From Cocos nucifera (lineage: Eukaryota; Streptophyta; Magnoliopsida; Arecales; Arecaceae): a stretch of DNA of 64,000 nucleotides. A program made the position numbers and the translations under genes. Below the pieces are notes generated by a model, which was not told the origin of the DNA, did no database searches, and saw nothing but the letters and a program-made list of their open reading frames with translations. Shown in pieces: positions 22,934 through 34,799 of the stretch (within the stretch, counting starts at the first letter, position 1; every line of letters starts with the position of its first letter). The stretch lies in assembly GCA_006176705.1 (NCBI GenBank), contig QRFJ01007117.1, forward strand, positions 62,001 to 126,000, given 5' to 3'.

Positions 22934-23431
22934 CGCCGGAAGCGGTTGATTTCCCTCTCGTTGCTCAAGCAGGGTGGGGAGGGGAGAGCAGTTTGGACTT
23001 TGGTGCTGGGTTTGGGTTTTAAAGTTGGAGCCGCCGTCGATCGGCACGTCAAATAAACTTCCAATTTTTATTTACCAAAACGGGAAGACGGGTCAGCGGT
23101 CAATACGTTTACATCAAACCAGCAACGCTGCCGCGCTGCCGTTTTTGAATTAATTCTGTAAAAAAAAATATAAAGTAATATCTGTCAAATAGTTATATGG
23201 TCGATTATTCTATTATTAGTTAATATATGTGTTGTGGGTAGTGCCTTCCACGTGGAAGACACGAGGACCTCAGATGCCGTCAACCCGATTTTCCGGTCAA
23301 CCTACTTTGGATGATGCTTCAACGTGAATCTAGAGGAACATCTGATTCCTCATCAATCGCTAATCTTCTTTTGTCCGTCGAACCCTCATCAATCGCCGAC
23401 CTCTTAAGGCTACTGATTTTTATTGAGTCAT
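22934..23431 (-). promoter_or_regulatory. Upstream region of the CoA ligase gene
   Basis: This is all the sequence between the ATG and the 5' LTR of Tat-B. It contains the 12-base palindrome TTCCACGTGGAA (23246-23257) with a CACGTG G-box, about 315 bases upstream of the ATG. On the gene strand, two TTGACC W-box cores lie at 23098-23103 and 23295-23300. A TATA-like TTTATATTTT is near 23165-23175. G-boxes are bound by MYC2-type bHLH factors in jasmonate responses and W-boxes by WRKY factors. Whether these sites act here is inference. Confidence 0.5.
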
Positions 23432-24079
23432 TGTTACGATGGTAATATAAATATCTCATATCATCTAATTCTACTTTAGAAATACCTCAAATTATTTGAT
23501 CTACTTTAGAAATATCTCAGCTCAATTCTTATTTACAAACATAAAAAAATTATCATAATATCCTCTGAACTGATATTCAATCCATAGTAGCTGACCCGAC
23601 CTGTTCTTTCTGTCAAATATCTCGGATGACATTCGTAACTCATAAATCGTCTCGGATAGGTGATTCATCTTATAGATTAACGGCAACACAGCTATAATTC
23701 AACCATGAATAAAATGTTCTCTATTCATCCTAAACTATCGACGATAGATAAGGTATTTTGATCACACTGATAACAACCTTTCCATTTGAAGAGCACCCAA
23801 AAATCTCTCCACGATGACATTGACGGTCCACAATTAACGAAATGGTGTAACAATCACGTAGAGCTTCCCTACAAATATCACAAACCCCGAGGATCCAATT
23901 AAGCAGGAAATTCCTCTCAGAGAATTCGTTGTTACTTGATCATTCTCCGCTGACTTGAGCATTGAAGGATCCTCGCCGAAGTCAAATCTTCTGGCCTGAA
24001 TTTTATTTTGCAGGTCACTCTAGCACCTCCTGTAAGAAGCCGACCGCTCCGCTCCCGAAGCAAATCATTTTCAGCAACA
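23432..24079 (+). mobile_element. 5' LTR of Tat-B
   Basis: It runs from TGTTACGATGGTAATATAAA to TTTTCAGCAACA. The copy at 43096-43780 is about 37 bases longer, mostly because it has three rather than two copies of a GATCTACTTTAGAAATATCTC unit near the start. The following 24080-24098 contains GATAGAGGAAGGG, a worn version of the TTGGCGCTAGAGGAAGGG primer region usual for these elements. Confidence 0.85.
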
Positions 24080-24102
24080 ACGGATAGAGGAAGGGCCAAC
24101 TC

Positions 24103-25752
24103 ATGGCTCCTAAAAAGACTTCATTACACCTCAATGATGTCACGGAAGTTGCTATCTCTCAGCAGGTAGATATGCGGATTGACGATCACGTTCAGCCTCC
24201 TATGGTGGAAACCTCCCCACCTATCCAGTCGGCTCATGTCACTATGGACTAGTTCAACCTTTTCCTCCAGTAGGTTCACTCTCTGACGGCCACCGTCCAG
24301 GCGGTCCAAACTATGATCACACCATCCTTAATGGCACCCCTACCAAATCAGGCTATCCCTGCACTGCCCTCAATGGTGCAGCTAATACCTCCTACGGCAG
24401 CCCCATTTGCACCTCGAGCAAAGGTGCCGCTTCAGCCACCAGCATCACTTCTGCAACATCAAGTCGAAGCTACTCAAGCACCTCCACAAAGTCCTAGGAG
24501 GAAGCAATCCCATCAGCGGTCTTTTAGTCCACAGTCAGGGCATGATTCTACTCCCGACCGTCGCTCTCCTCAGCAGTCCGAGGCCTATATTTGATCGAGA
24601 GTTAATAATCAAAATGAAGCTTCAAGAGTTCGATAAGAAGCTTAAAGCCTTAAATAAAGCATCTTCCTCTCGACCACTTGACGGACTTAGCGATGAGCCC
24701 CCCTTTGATGAGAAGATCTTGAAGGAGTTGCCGCCGTCAGGTTTCAAACTGCCTCAGCTTGAGACTTACGACAGGACCATCGATCTTGTTGATCACATTG
24801 AAACTTTTAAGATAGCTTTGCTCTTTCAAGGAGCATCAAATACTACTCTCTATCGAGCATTTCCAACAACTCTTAAAGAAGTAGCCCGACAATGATACTC
24901 TGATCTGAAATTTGGTTCGATACATTCTTTCAATGAACTAAGCCGGACTCTAGCGGTGTACTTTGTCAGCAGTCATAAACAGTAAAAGCGGTCCGACTAT
25001 CTGTACACCATCCATCAGAGGAATAAAAAGTCGATCCGTAGCTATCTAAGTTGTTTCAATGTGGCAATTCTAAAAGTCCGTAATCTAGATTAATCGATCG
25101 TGATATCCGCTTTTATAAATGGACTATAGAAAAAAGATTTAAAACGATCATTAATAAAGTCCTATCTTAAGGACTATACTGATATACTGGAGCAAGCAAG
25201 AAAGTATACCGATATTGAAGAAGCCTTTGTTGAAGATACCCTTACCAACGTTATTCCGGCAGGGTTGATTAAGGAGCGCCTCTCCTAAAAAAGGGAGGCT
25301 TACCGATAGCGCTCCTGTTCTCTGCCTAAGAAATTTAAAGGTGGAGTTCCTTCCAAAATCATCGATCTCCAAGCCCTCAAAGAAAAGATCGACAGCGATC
25401 TCTGCCAAAGCATTTCCATAACTACATGCCTCTGAATACCACCCGACAAGAAGTTTTGATGCAGATCCAAGACCAGCTCCCCCAACCTCCAAGGATGAGG
25501 ACTAATCCGAAGCATCGTGATCCGATGAGATTTTGCTTCTACCATCATGACCACGGTCATGACACTAAAGACTGCCACCTCCTCCATGATGCTATTGAAA
25601 AACTGATTCAGGAGGAAGGTTGGAATGCTTTGTTCATGGAAGGACTCCTATGGCGATCTCTGCCAAGAGCCCGGCAACCACCTCCTCAGCCTCAACACCA
25701 AATGCCAATGCCTACGCCGGAGGAGAGAGATCCGACAGTAGCTGAAGAGTGA
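24103..25752 (+). pseudogene. Tat-B gag (first copy)
   Basis: The frame opens at the ATG at 24103 (MAPKKTSLHLNDVTEV), has stops near 24250-24270, then a proline-rich linker to about 24594. After a frame change comes the capsid-like core with LETYDRTIDLVDHIETFKI and FPTTLKEVARQ (24760-24892), the hallmark of plant gypsy gag, with TGA where Trp is expected. Beyond more stops lies the zinc finger CFYHHDHGHDTKDC (25534-25575). From 24875 on, everything is repeated 1,934 bases downstream. Confidence 0.8.
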
Positions 25753-25879
25753 TGTCTCCATGGTAAGATTCATATGATCAGTGGGGGGTCGTCTAAGATG
25801 GAAGTAGTAAAGAAGCCAAAATGCGAGGATGGACTTTAAGAACCAATAACATGCACTGAGCAAGATGCAGAAGGTATAC

Positions 25880-26829
25880 AACAATCGCATAATGATGCTG
25901 TGGTTGTCTTTTTAAATATTTCTGATTATAATATACACCGCATATTTGTTGATAATGGGAGCTTAGTTGATATTTTGTATTTTTTTGCTTTCTCCCTTAT
26001 GGGACTTTCTCCCGATCGATTAACTCACTTTGATGTGCCGATCCAAGAATTTTTTGAAAGCTCCATAATCCTGGAGGAAATGATCAAGCTACCTGTAACT
26101 ATGGATACCCCATCTCAGTAGGTGACCACATAGGTGGACTTCCTTATTATAAAGCTTCCCTCAGCCTATAACATCATCCTCGAAAGATCAAGTTTATGGA
26201 AGCTTAAGGCTATTATATCCAACTACCATCTCTTAGTAAAATTTTCAAAAATACATGGAGTGGGGAAGATCTAGGAAAACCAGACTGTCGCTAGATAATG
26301 TTTCGCTGTCAAGCTCCGAATAGAGAATCCGATGGAAAATCAACTCGAGCTCTCGATCGAGCTGGATGCACGAGATGATCCAACGAAAAATCGAGTTCAA
26401 CCGTATGATGACCTCTAGGAGATCCCACTAAGGAAGGAGAATCCCCATCAAACTATGAAGATCGGATCCTATCTTGATCAGATAAGGAAATACCAGCTGA
26501 TTGATCTTTTGCAGGCAAATGCAGATCTTTTTGCTTGGTCGACTGCTGATATGCTTAGAATCGATCTAGAGGTGATGGCTCATCATCTAAGAGTAGACCC
26601 GACCTATTGCCCAATTAAGCAAAAGAAGCGAAGCTTTGCTCTTGAATGCCAAAAAGCGATCACTGAAGTGTTGGACAAACTGATGAAAGCTGGTTTCATC
26701 AGAGAGATAATGTATCCTGACTGGCTGGCAAATATCGTTTTGGTAAAAAAGATGAATGAAAAGTGGCATATGTGTATTGACTTCACTAATCTAAATAAAA
26801 CCTGCCCTAAAGAAGCAGCCCGACAATGA
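25880..26829 (+). pseudogene. Tat-B protease and RT start (first copy, truncated)
   Basis: The protease region shows IHRIFVDNGSLVDILYFFAF, with DNG in place of the usual DTG active-site triad as in many Tat elements, then KLPVTMDTP. RT begins after a linker: LLQANADLFAWSTADM, DPTYCPIKQKKRSF, ADPDW-like YPDWLANIVLVKKMNEKW and CIDFTNLNKTCPK at 26800. There it runs directly into EAARQ of the second gag copy, the duplication junction. This copy has no RT catalytic core. Confidence 0.85.
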
Positions 26830-27755
26830 TACTCCAATCTAAAATTTGATTTGATACATTCTTTCGATGAACTAAGCTGGTCTCTGGCAGTGTACTTTGT
26901 CAGCAATCATAAACAGCAGAAGTAGTCCGACTATCTGTACACCATCCATTAGAGGGATGGAAAGTCAATCCATAGCTATCTAAGTCGTTTCAATGCGGCA
27001 ATCCTGAAAGTCTGAGATCTAGATCAATCGATCGTGATGTTCGCTTTTATAGATGGACTATAGAAAAAAGATCTAAAAAGATCGTTAATAAAGTCCTATC
27101 CTAAGGACTATACTGGTATACTAGAGTAAGCAAGAAAGTATACCAATATTGAAGAAGCCTTTCTTGAAGATACCCCTGCCAACATTATTCCGGCAGGATC
27201 GAATAAGGAGCACCTCCCTTCAAAAAGGGAGGCTTACTGACAACGCTCCTGTTCTCCGCCTAAGAAACTTAAAGATGGAGTTCCTTCCGAAATCGTCGAT
27301 CTCCAAGCCCTCAAAGGAAAGATCGATAGCAGTCTTTGCCAAAGCATTTCCATAACTACACGCCTCTGAATTCCACTCGGCGAGAAGTTCTGATGCAAAT
27401 CCAAGACCAGCTCCCCTAACCTCCAAGGATAAGGACTAACCTAGAGCATCATAATCTAACGAGGTTTTGCTTCTACCATCATGACCACGATCACGACACC
27501 AAAGACTGCCACTTCCTCTGTGACACTATTGAAAAACTGATTCAGGAGGAAGGCTGGAATGCTTTGTCCATGGAAGGACTCCTACGGCGATCTCTACCAA
27601 GAGCTCGGCAACCATCTCCTCAGCCTCAACACCAAATGTCAATACCCGCACCAAAGGAGAGAGATCCAACAATAGCTGAAGAACAACCTCTCCATGGTAA
27701 GATTCATATGATCACTGGGGGGTCATCTGAGATGGAAGCAGTAAAGAAGCCAAAA
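26830..27755 (+). pseudogene. Tat-B gag C-terminal half (second copy)
   Basis: It repeats 24896-25821 with substitutions. A gag core lies at 26830-27180 (frames broken by TGA and TAG), then a basic stretch. The zinc finger near 27468-27510 reads FCFYHHDHDHDTKDCHFLCD with one His changed context. An open frame begins at 27564 and continues into the protease. Context shows it is a duplicate rather than a second element: no LTR or primer site lies between the copies. Confidence 0.8.
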
Positions 27756-28265
27756 TGCGAGGATCAACTTCAAGAACCAATAACATTCACTGAGCAAGAT
27801 GCAGAAGGTATACAACAACTGCATAATGATGTTGTGGTTGTCTCTTTAAATATTGCTGATTACAATGTACACAGCATATTTGTTGATAATGAGAGCTCAG
27901 TTGATATTTTATATTTTTCTGCTTTCTCCCTTATGGGACTTTCTTTCGATCGATTAACTCACTTTGATGTGCCAATCCAAGAATTCTCTGGAAGCTTCAT
28001 AATCCTGAAGGAAATGATCAAGCTACCTGTAACTATGGATACCCCACATCAACAGGTGACCATACAAGTGGACTTTCTTATTGTAAAGCTTCCCTCAGCC
28101 TATAACGCCATCCTCGAAAGATCAAGTTTATAGAAGCTTAAGGCTATTATATCCAACTACCACCTCTTGATAAAATTTTCAAAAATACATGAAGTGGGGA
28201 AGATCTAGGGAAACTAGACTGTCGCTAGATAATGTTTCGCTGTCAAGCTCCAAATAGAGAATCCG
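27756..28265 (+). pseudogene. Tat-B protease (second copy)
   Basis: The open frame continuing from 27564 contains VVVSLNIADYNVHSIFVDNE, where the triad DNG has become DNE. It continues with SSVDILYFSAFSLMGLSFDR and QVTIQVDFLIVKLPSAYNAI before a stop at about 28132. Loss of the triad Gly and the stop make an active protease unlikely. A linker of about 130 bases leads to RT. Confidence 0.8.
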
Positions 28266-29030
28266 ATGGAAAACCAACCTGAGCTTTCGATCAAGCTGGA
28301 TGCACAAGATGATCCGACGAAAAATCAAGTTCAACCGTCTGATGACCTCCAGGAGATCCCACTAAGGAAGGAGAATCCCCATCAAACTGTGAAGATTGGA
28401 TCCTATCTTGATCAGATAAGAAAATACCAACTGATTGATCTTTTACAGGCAAATGCAGATCTTTTTGCTTGGTCGACTGCTGATATGCCTAGAATCGATC
28501 TAGAGGTGATTGCTCATCATCTAAGAGTAGATCCGACCTATTGCCCAATTAAGCAAAAGAAGCGAAGCTTTGCTTCTGAACATCAGAGAGCGATCGCTGA
28601 GGAGTTGGACAAACTGATGAAGGTTGGTTTCATCAGAGAGGTAATGTATCATGACTAGCTTGCAAATATCATTCTGGTAAAAAAGACGAATGGAAAGTAG
28701 CATATGTGTATTGACTTCACTGATTTGAACAAAACCTGCCCTAAAGATAGTTATTCATTACCTCGGATCGACCAACTGATCGATGCCACTTCTAGACATG
28801 AGCTCCTCAGCTTCATGGATGCTTTCTCTGGTTACAATCAAATCCGGATGGCCCCAGAAGATGAGAAGAAAACAACCTTTATAACTGACCATGGACTTTA
28901 CTATTACAGGATGATGCCCTTCGGGCTTAAAAATGCAGGAGCCATATATCAAAGGCTGGTCAGCAAAATCTTTAAAGATTAAATCGATAGAAATATGGAG
29001 GCCTATGTCAATGATATGTTGGTTAAGAGC
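28266..29030 (+). pseudogene. Tat-B reverse transcriptase
   Basis: RT motifs in order: DPTYCPIKQKKRSF, CIDFTDLNKTCPKDSYSLPR (28704-28763), LLSFMDAFSGYNQIRMAPED (first catalytic Asp in MDAFSGYNQ), TTFITDHGLYYYRMMPFGLK and NAGAIYQRLVSKIF, then EAYVNDMLVKS at about 29000-29030. The normal YVDD box reads YVND, so one catalytic aspartate is lost. A TAG interrupts at 28657 and TAA at 28981. It belongs to the Tat lineage by DLNK(T/A)CPKDS. Confidence 0.9.
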
Positions 29031-29048
29031 TGAGCAATATCTGACCAT

Positions 29049-29498
29049 GTGCAAGACCTCCGTGAGGCTTTTGACATACTTCGACGATATCAAATGAAAC
29101 TAAATCCTATAAAGTGCACCTTCGGAGTCACCACCGATAAGTTCCTCGACTTTGTGATCTTCCACCAAAAAATTGAAGTAAATCCTAAGAAGATCAAGGC
29201 AATCTTAAAAATGTCACCACCAAAAACTATTAAAAAGGTACAATATCTGACTGGAAAAGTTGTCTTTCTTAACCATTTTATTTTCAGATCAGTTGAGAGA
29301 TATCTCCCATTCTTTCAGACTCTCAAGCAGCCAATAAATTTTCAATGGATCCCAAAATGCCAAAAAGCTTTTGATGAGTTGAAAACATATCTCAGCTCTC
29401 CATCCCTACTCACTAAATCATTGTCGGATGAAGAGCTCCTTCTTTACTTAGCTGTTTCACTGATGGGGATCAGTGCAGTTCTCGTTCAAGAGGAGGGA
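29049..29498 (+). pseudogene. Tat-B RT thumb and start of first RNase H
   Basis: One 150-residue open frame: AFDILRRYQMKLNPIKCTFG, TDKFLDFVI (normally KFLGF), VQYLTGKVVFLNHFI (normally LTGRVAALNRF), then KCQKAFDELKTYLSSPSLL and YLAVSLMGISAVLVQEEG. The frame is cut at the last Gly codon by the Athila-like element. The host sequence resumes in the same frame at 36637 as RVQKPIYYISKVLHDAE. Confidence 0.9.
29494..29498. repeat. Target site duplication AGGGA (left)
   Basis: AGGGA immediately precedes the left LTR and recurs at 36632-36636 directly after the right LTR. Removing 7,133 bases plus one copy restores the host reading frame GAG GAG GGA CGA GTT CAA. Confidence 0.95.
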
Positions 29499-31125
29499 TG
29501 ATAGGAACGCGATGTTGTCGTTAAGACACCGTGTTTATCAGTTTAATCCGACTTCTTAAAATAATTAAAAATGCATAGATAGTAGTGAGTCGGGTCGAAT
29601 CCACAGGGAAGGTAGTATTTTAGATTTGAAATCTTTGATTTTTGAAAAGAAAAGAAGAAAAAAATTTGAATTTTTGGAATTAGGAGTGAAGTCAAAAAAT
29701 TAAAAGTAAAAATTAAAAGATGCAGAAATTTAAATTTGGTACTAAGATCTATTAGTTAGATCTTAGCATCTACTTGCAATAAAATAAAAAGTAATAACTA
29801 AAGTGCAGAAATTAAATTGCAATAAAAATAAAAAGTAAAAAATTAAAATGCAAAAATAAAATTTTTATTAATTAAAATTTTAGAATTTAAATACATAAAA
29901 TTTAAAAAGAAAAGAAAATAAAATAAAATAGCCTGATCTCTGATCTTGGATCGGCATTGGCAGAAAGATGGTGTAGAAGCTCGGCTCTTCTTCTCGGCAT
30001 CCGTTGCTTCGAAGCAGCCTTTAACCCATAGCCTGGCTTCGCCCTATACCAAAGCTTCACCTTGATCGGAGATGTTGATTTCTGGAGGCCTAGGGTCCTT
30101 TTTATAGTGCTAGGAGGGCTGGATATTTTTTTCTAAAGGCAATATGGGACTAATTGCCTTTGTAATCATAAAAATCTGAATAAAATTTGAATAAAAATAA
30201 CTCTGTTATAATCTCTGGTAAATCTGGTAAAATTTGGCTATTCGATAGAAATCCAACGGTTCAAAAATCATCAAAATCGGATGCCTATCAACCCAGATCA
30301 GGTCAGATTAAATTCTGACCGTCCGATCGCGCTTGATCGAGGAAATCTGGCCGCAAATCGCGCTTCAGGAGTCCTGATCACCGTCGGGAGCGTTCTGGAC
30401 CATTGGATCGAAGCTGGAATCAGGCGCTGCCATCCGATGGTGATCCGAGTGAAATTGGCAACCGAAAAAAATGCTGACCGTCCGATCTTAACCGCAATCA
30501 ACCGCAGCCGTCCGATCGCGCAATCACTGTTCCCATGGACCGCGTAGACCGGCCGCACCGCACACCGCAACCAATCAACGCTTCTATCACCGAGTGAAAT
30601 GACTAGATTGCCCTATGAGCCGCGATAAATTTCTGTAGACCCTTTAAGGGTCTAGGTCCACCACGTGGCAGGCTCTGATTCGCCGAATTTTGCTGAGCTG
30701 GCGGTCCACGCCTGGATCGTAGACCGGCTGATGGCTTCAATGGCTGAGTCGGCTTTGATGGCTTGGCTTGGCTTGGTGGCTCGGCTTGGCTTGGTCGCTC
30801 GGCTTGCGGAGCCGGCTGAGCCATTTTTTTTTTTATTTAATTTTTATTTATTTTATATTTTTAAAAATTCATATCTTTTCCTATTTTAGCTCCATTTTTC
30901 TTGAAATTTATTTTGTTGTGATCAAAAAAATGAGCTCTTTCTATTGATAATAAAATTTTATTTTTTAATTTTATTATTATTTTTATTATTTTTTAATTAA
31001 TTTTTTAATTAATAAAAATATGAATTTTTCAAAAATTATATATAAATTGATTGATAATTCTTAAAAATTAATATAAATTAATTAATAAATTAATACTTTT
31101 ATTGGTGAATTTATGATGCTTATCA
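29499..31125 (-). mobile_element. 3' LTR of the Athila-like element
   Basis: The 1,627-base LTR is nearly identical to 35000-36631. It has a GC-rich central part (30270-30830) with several CCGTCCGATC-type repeats and AT-rich ends. Short ORFs in both strands of the GC-rich part occur identically in the other LTR and are not genes. Confidence 0.92.
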
Positions 31126-31138
31126 CACCCCCCAACTT
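31126..31138 (-). other. Polypurine tract of the Athila-like element
   Basis: On the minus strand AAGTTGGGGGGTG lies directly before the LTR start TGATAAGC. Upstream, GAGGACGAGCAAAGCTTAAG is the usual sequence context in Athila/Tat elements. It primes plus-strand DNA synthesis. Confidence 0.85.
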
Positions 31139-32190
31139 AAGCTTTGCTCGTCCTCGAGTAAAGAAAGAATTTAGTTTTAAATATCTTTTAACTTTAGAGT
31201 TTCGAATTTTACCTAAGCAATTTTCAAAATGGCCATTGATATTCAGTAGAGCTTAAATGAGACATATCATTGGGGTATTAATACTTATCAATAGAAAAAT
31301 TAAGTAAAGAATAATAAATTTTTCAGAACTTTTTCTAAATTATTCCACTTTTATCTCTGATTTGTCTAAACTTTCATATAGGCAGGTGTATTGCTACTTC
31401 CATCCTTCATTTATTGATTTTTATTTTTACATTGCCCACTTTTTGATGCGAATATCATTGCTTACTTAGGCAACGGGACCCGGATTACTCGGTGGAAAAA
31501 ATCATTTTTTTTTTTTTTTAACGTTGTACCACTATTGAGTGTCTTAACTCCTTAAGCTTTCTATTTGATCCATGTAGCGAGTCTTGGGCCAATGACTCCC
31601 AAACCAGTTGGCTTTAGGGCACTAGGTATAGAATACCCCTCGGGCTTACTAGCTCGAATCAAATAGGCTACGAGTTAAGACTAGCTTTACAACGAGCTTC
31701 TTTGCCCTTCCCACCTTTTGATGCGAAACTCAATGCTTGCTTAGGCAAAGAGGCCCGGTTACTCAGTGAGAAGTACTTGGAAACTATTTTATTAAAATAA
31801 ATTTTTATATGAAGAAACGTATAGTTACCCTACACAAGCCTATAAAAAGTAGACTTTTCTTTGATGCTAGTAGAAATAATTAGAAATGCTCCAAGAAAAA
31901 AATTTTATGTTCTAGACTTAACTCTTTATTGAATTTTCTTAATACTTGATTCCTCAATATCTCATAGATTCTCTAATCTGTGCATCAATTTTTTTTTTAA
32001 AAATGCTTAGTTTTAATTCGATTCTTAAGCATAATCAAGTATCTAAATACTAAATACTAACTTTTTTTGAGGACTTAAAATTTTAAAATTTTTTTATTTT
32101 TCTCTCCCCCCAACTTAATCGACATTGTCCTCAATGGAGAAGAAAAAATAAAGGATGTAATAAAGAACATGAAAGAATACACCTAACTCA

Positions 32191-32212
32191 GTATATATAT
32201 ATATATATATTT
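32191..32212. repeat. TA microsatellite
   Basis: A run of about eleven TA units lies in the 3' non-coding part of the Athila-like element. No function is implied. Confidence 0.9.
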
Positions 32213-32461
32213 ATTTTTTTGGTCCAGCACATGCCTTTGAAAATTTGAGCTCTCCCTCCAACTTATTCAAATTATCCTAAAAAAAAATAAACTAAAAAGA
32301 TAAATTAGATAAAAACTAAATATTGGGTTGCCTCCCAACAAGCGCTAAGTTTACCGTCTTCAGCCAGACACAATGCAGCTCACTATCCTGTGTCGAATAT
32401 TGGATTGACAAATTCCAATGGTTTTGGATTGCCAATCTCAGAAAGTTGATTTTTAATCCCA

Positions 32462-33724
32462 TTATTGATATAATTCTTTGTTAATTTTAGGGATATAATT
32501 TATGATTCCATTCTCAGACCCATGTTTATTAAGAATTTCTCCTATTTGTTTTTCTAAAATGCTCATGAATGGAGTTTTAGGAGTTAAGTTTGATTCAATG
32601 GGTGCTGGAATGGTGACTAAAGGCGGTTTTAATTCTGGAGGTAAATTAATGTGATCCTTGCTTAAACAACTCCATTGATATTTCATTACATGCCTTTTGA
32701 TTTTTATAAGAAGAACCAGCTTCTAGGGTTGAAGGGAATAGGACATTAGGTTTATAAGTCTCGGGTAAATCATCTATTCTCTTTTTCCCTTATTTCTATC
32801 TCATTTAAACTGGAACTAGCATCAGTACTAATTCTTGGCTTCGGGTTCTTCTATGTGGTTAGTCTCAGTACTAACCAGTTCCTCTAAATTTTTATTTTGG
32901 CTAGCATCAGTACTAGCCTCTCTCACCTGGATCTTGGTATGGGTCCATAAGAATCCTATAGCTTTTAAGTTCAGGAATTACTTTGGTATTCTCAAATTGG
33001 AGATTCTTAGATGAAACATTAGATTGATAATTTAATCCAGGTGGTTGGTGGTCATTAGGTGGGTTGTTTGAAATTGGTAGGTTCGGTAGTTGATCTAGTT
33101 CTCTCCTCATGTTAGACTCAACTAATTATCCTATTTGAGCTTCTAGTCTGGCGATAGATTGCTGTTGAGTTAGAATTAATTGTTGAAGTTGGTTAAATCT
33201 ATCATCAGCTAGATTGGTCTGTTGAGGAGGTGGGTATGAAGGCTGATTATAATATGATGGCTGGTTAAACTGACTAGGCTGACCATTATTATAGGCATAA
33301 TTTTGATATTGGGATCTATTTTGATAATTTTGCTCAAGTGAAATTTGGGTCTGAGCCTGAGTCTGTTGGGATGTCCAAGAAAAATTAAAGTTACTCCAAT
33401 CTGAATTATATGAATTTGAAAATGGGATCATTAATCAATTTGGAGTATCCTTGAGTAGCTTGAACTTGTTCTTGGATAAAATATGGAAAACTGTGCAGTC
33501 ATAGGACATTCACTTACATGATGGGTTGGACTAGCACAGATTGAATAATTCTCCTGATAATTAGAAGATGATGTGAATTGTGCAGGAGATTGTTGACCTA
33601 GGGTTAGGAGTTGATCTATTTTCTGAGCAAGAAGGTCAACTTTATCTAATTTTTGGACTATTAGATTCATATTAGCCATTTGATTATTATGTTTAATGTG
33701 AATCAACCATTCAATTAAGTTCAA
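32462..33724 (-). pseudogene. Gag-like fragments of the Athila-like element
   Basis: Read from 33724 down, a first segment has NLIVQKLDKVDLLAQKIDQL and a zinc-finger remnant CASPTHHVSEC. Then 33431-33126 has FSNSYNSDWSNFNFSW, the Athila-type gag motif, followed by a Gln/Asn/Tyr-rich stretch and QQLILTQQQSIARLEAQIG. Further segments are at 33110-32913 (MRRELDQLPNLPISNNPPND) and 32686-32462. Frames shift between them and the capsid core upstream of 33724 is not recognisable. It is the only coding content of this element. 33725-34975 holds AT-rich leader with no recognisable gene. Confidence 0.7.
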
Positions 33725-34767
33725 CTAAATCAGAAAAAGCGATTTCCTACCATGCATGTATTAGTGTAACCCTAATGTATGGTTCAAAAAAAATTTAGAA
33801 TTTATTTTTTTTATTATTTTATTATTTTATTATATTAAAAATTAATTTTTTTATTTATTAATTTTAATTTAATTTAATTTAATTTAATTATTATTTTTAA
33901 TATTTTTTTAGTTAGTTTAATTTAATTTTTATTTTATTTTATTTTATTTTATTTTTAGAGGAGTAAGAAGAAGAAAGAAAGAAGAGTTCTAAAGAAGAGG
34001 TCCTAAGGAGTCCTAGAATTAAGAAGAAAGAGAAGAATTAGGTTTAATTAGGTTTGATGTTGGTTAGCAATCAAGTTGGTCAATCAATCCTGACTAAGGG
34101 TTATCCTAGATCTAGACAGCTCCTAACTGCCAAGGTCACCTTCAAGCCCTCCAAGTGTAGGATTAGCCAATCAACTAGCCAGGTAAGTGTAAGGTCGGTG
34201 GGAGTCCCCCCGTTGCTTGCCTTAGACACCAATTGTGCTTGGCCAGGTAAGCGAACGGAACCAATTAGAAACCACCTTCCTTCGGGCGCAGTCGTCCCTG
34301 AACCACTTTCCTAGACACCAGTCAAATTGACTTATCCTAACCCAGTTCAACTCTTAGGATTCCTTGTCCTATTGAGCTCGAGTTCCTAGGGTTGATGTCT
34401 AATTGATTTTAATTTAAAGGTTTAGGTCAATGCAGGATGTTGGTTGGTTGTTTGTGGGCTAAGGAAGGGTGATCAAATCCCCACCTTATCTTGTTTAATT
34501 GGGTTGTGCCCTTAATTTGATTTAATATGAATATGCACAAAAAAAAAAAAAAATTCAATCAAAGGGTTCTATGCAATTTAAACTAGATGCATGTAACTAA
34601 TTGTATTCTGAAAGGCTTACCTTGCCTCCAGCAATCACCAAAAAAATAAAAATAAAAATAAAGATAAAAATAAAACTAATATGATGCATGCTCTAAGCAG
34701 TTAGGATTTCTAATCTTATCATGAGGCTTTTAATTAGGTTTAAATGAATATTTTTTTAAATTAATTT

Positions 34768-34799
<32 letters not shown>

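Larger units (their letters stand above)
24875..28742 (+). repeat. Tandem duplication of a 1,934-bp gag-to-RT segment
   Basis: Copy 1 is 24875-26808 and copy 2 is 26809-28742. The offset is exactly 1,934 at both the first and last matching bases, so there is no net length change between the copies. Breakpoints share TAAAGA: gag CTTAAAGAAG and RT CCTAAAGATA. The copies differ by scattered substitutions, roughly one in eleven or twelve over the first 170 bases counted by eye. The duplication is therefore old but younger than the gene order. Confidence 0.9.

Noticed and set aside
22933..23047. Upstream in-frame ATG extending the ligase by 38 residues
   Set aside because: The extension is unlike any family N-terminus, and the ATG at 22933 leads directly into the conserved DPRSGFC block. 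It cannot be excluded without transcript data.
22631..23056. Gly-rich plus-strand ORF of 141 residues, and other long frames opposite the ligase
   Set aside because: These are mirror frames of GC-rich exon 1 of the ligase. They are low-complexity and have no recognisable domain.
30281..30889. Several overlapping ORFs of 70-90 residues in the GC-rich part of the LTR (repeated at 35712-36427)
   Set aside because: They occur on both strands of non-coding LTR DNA with no family resemblance and are interrupted differently in the two LTRs.
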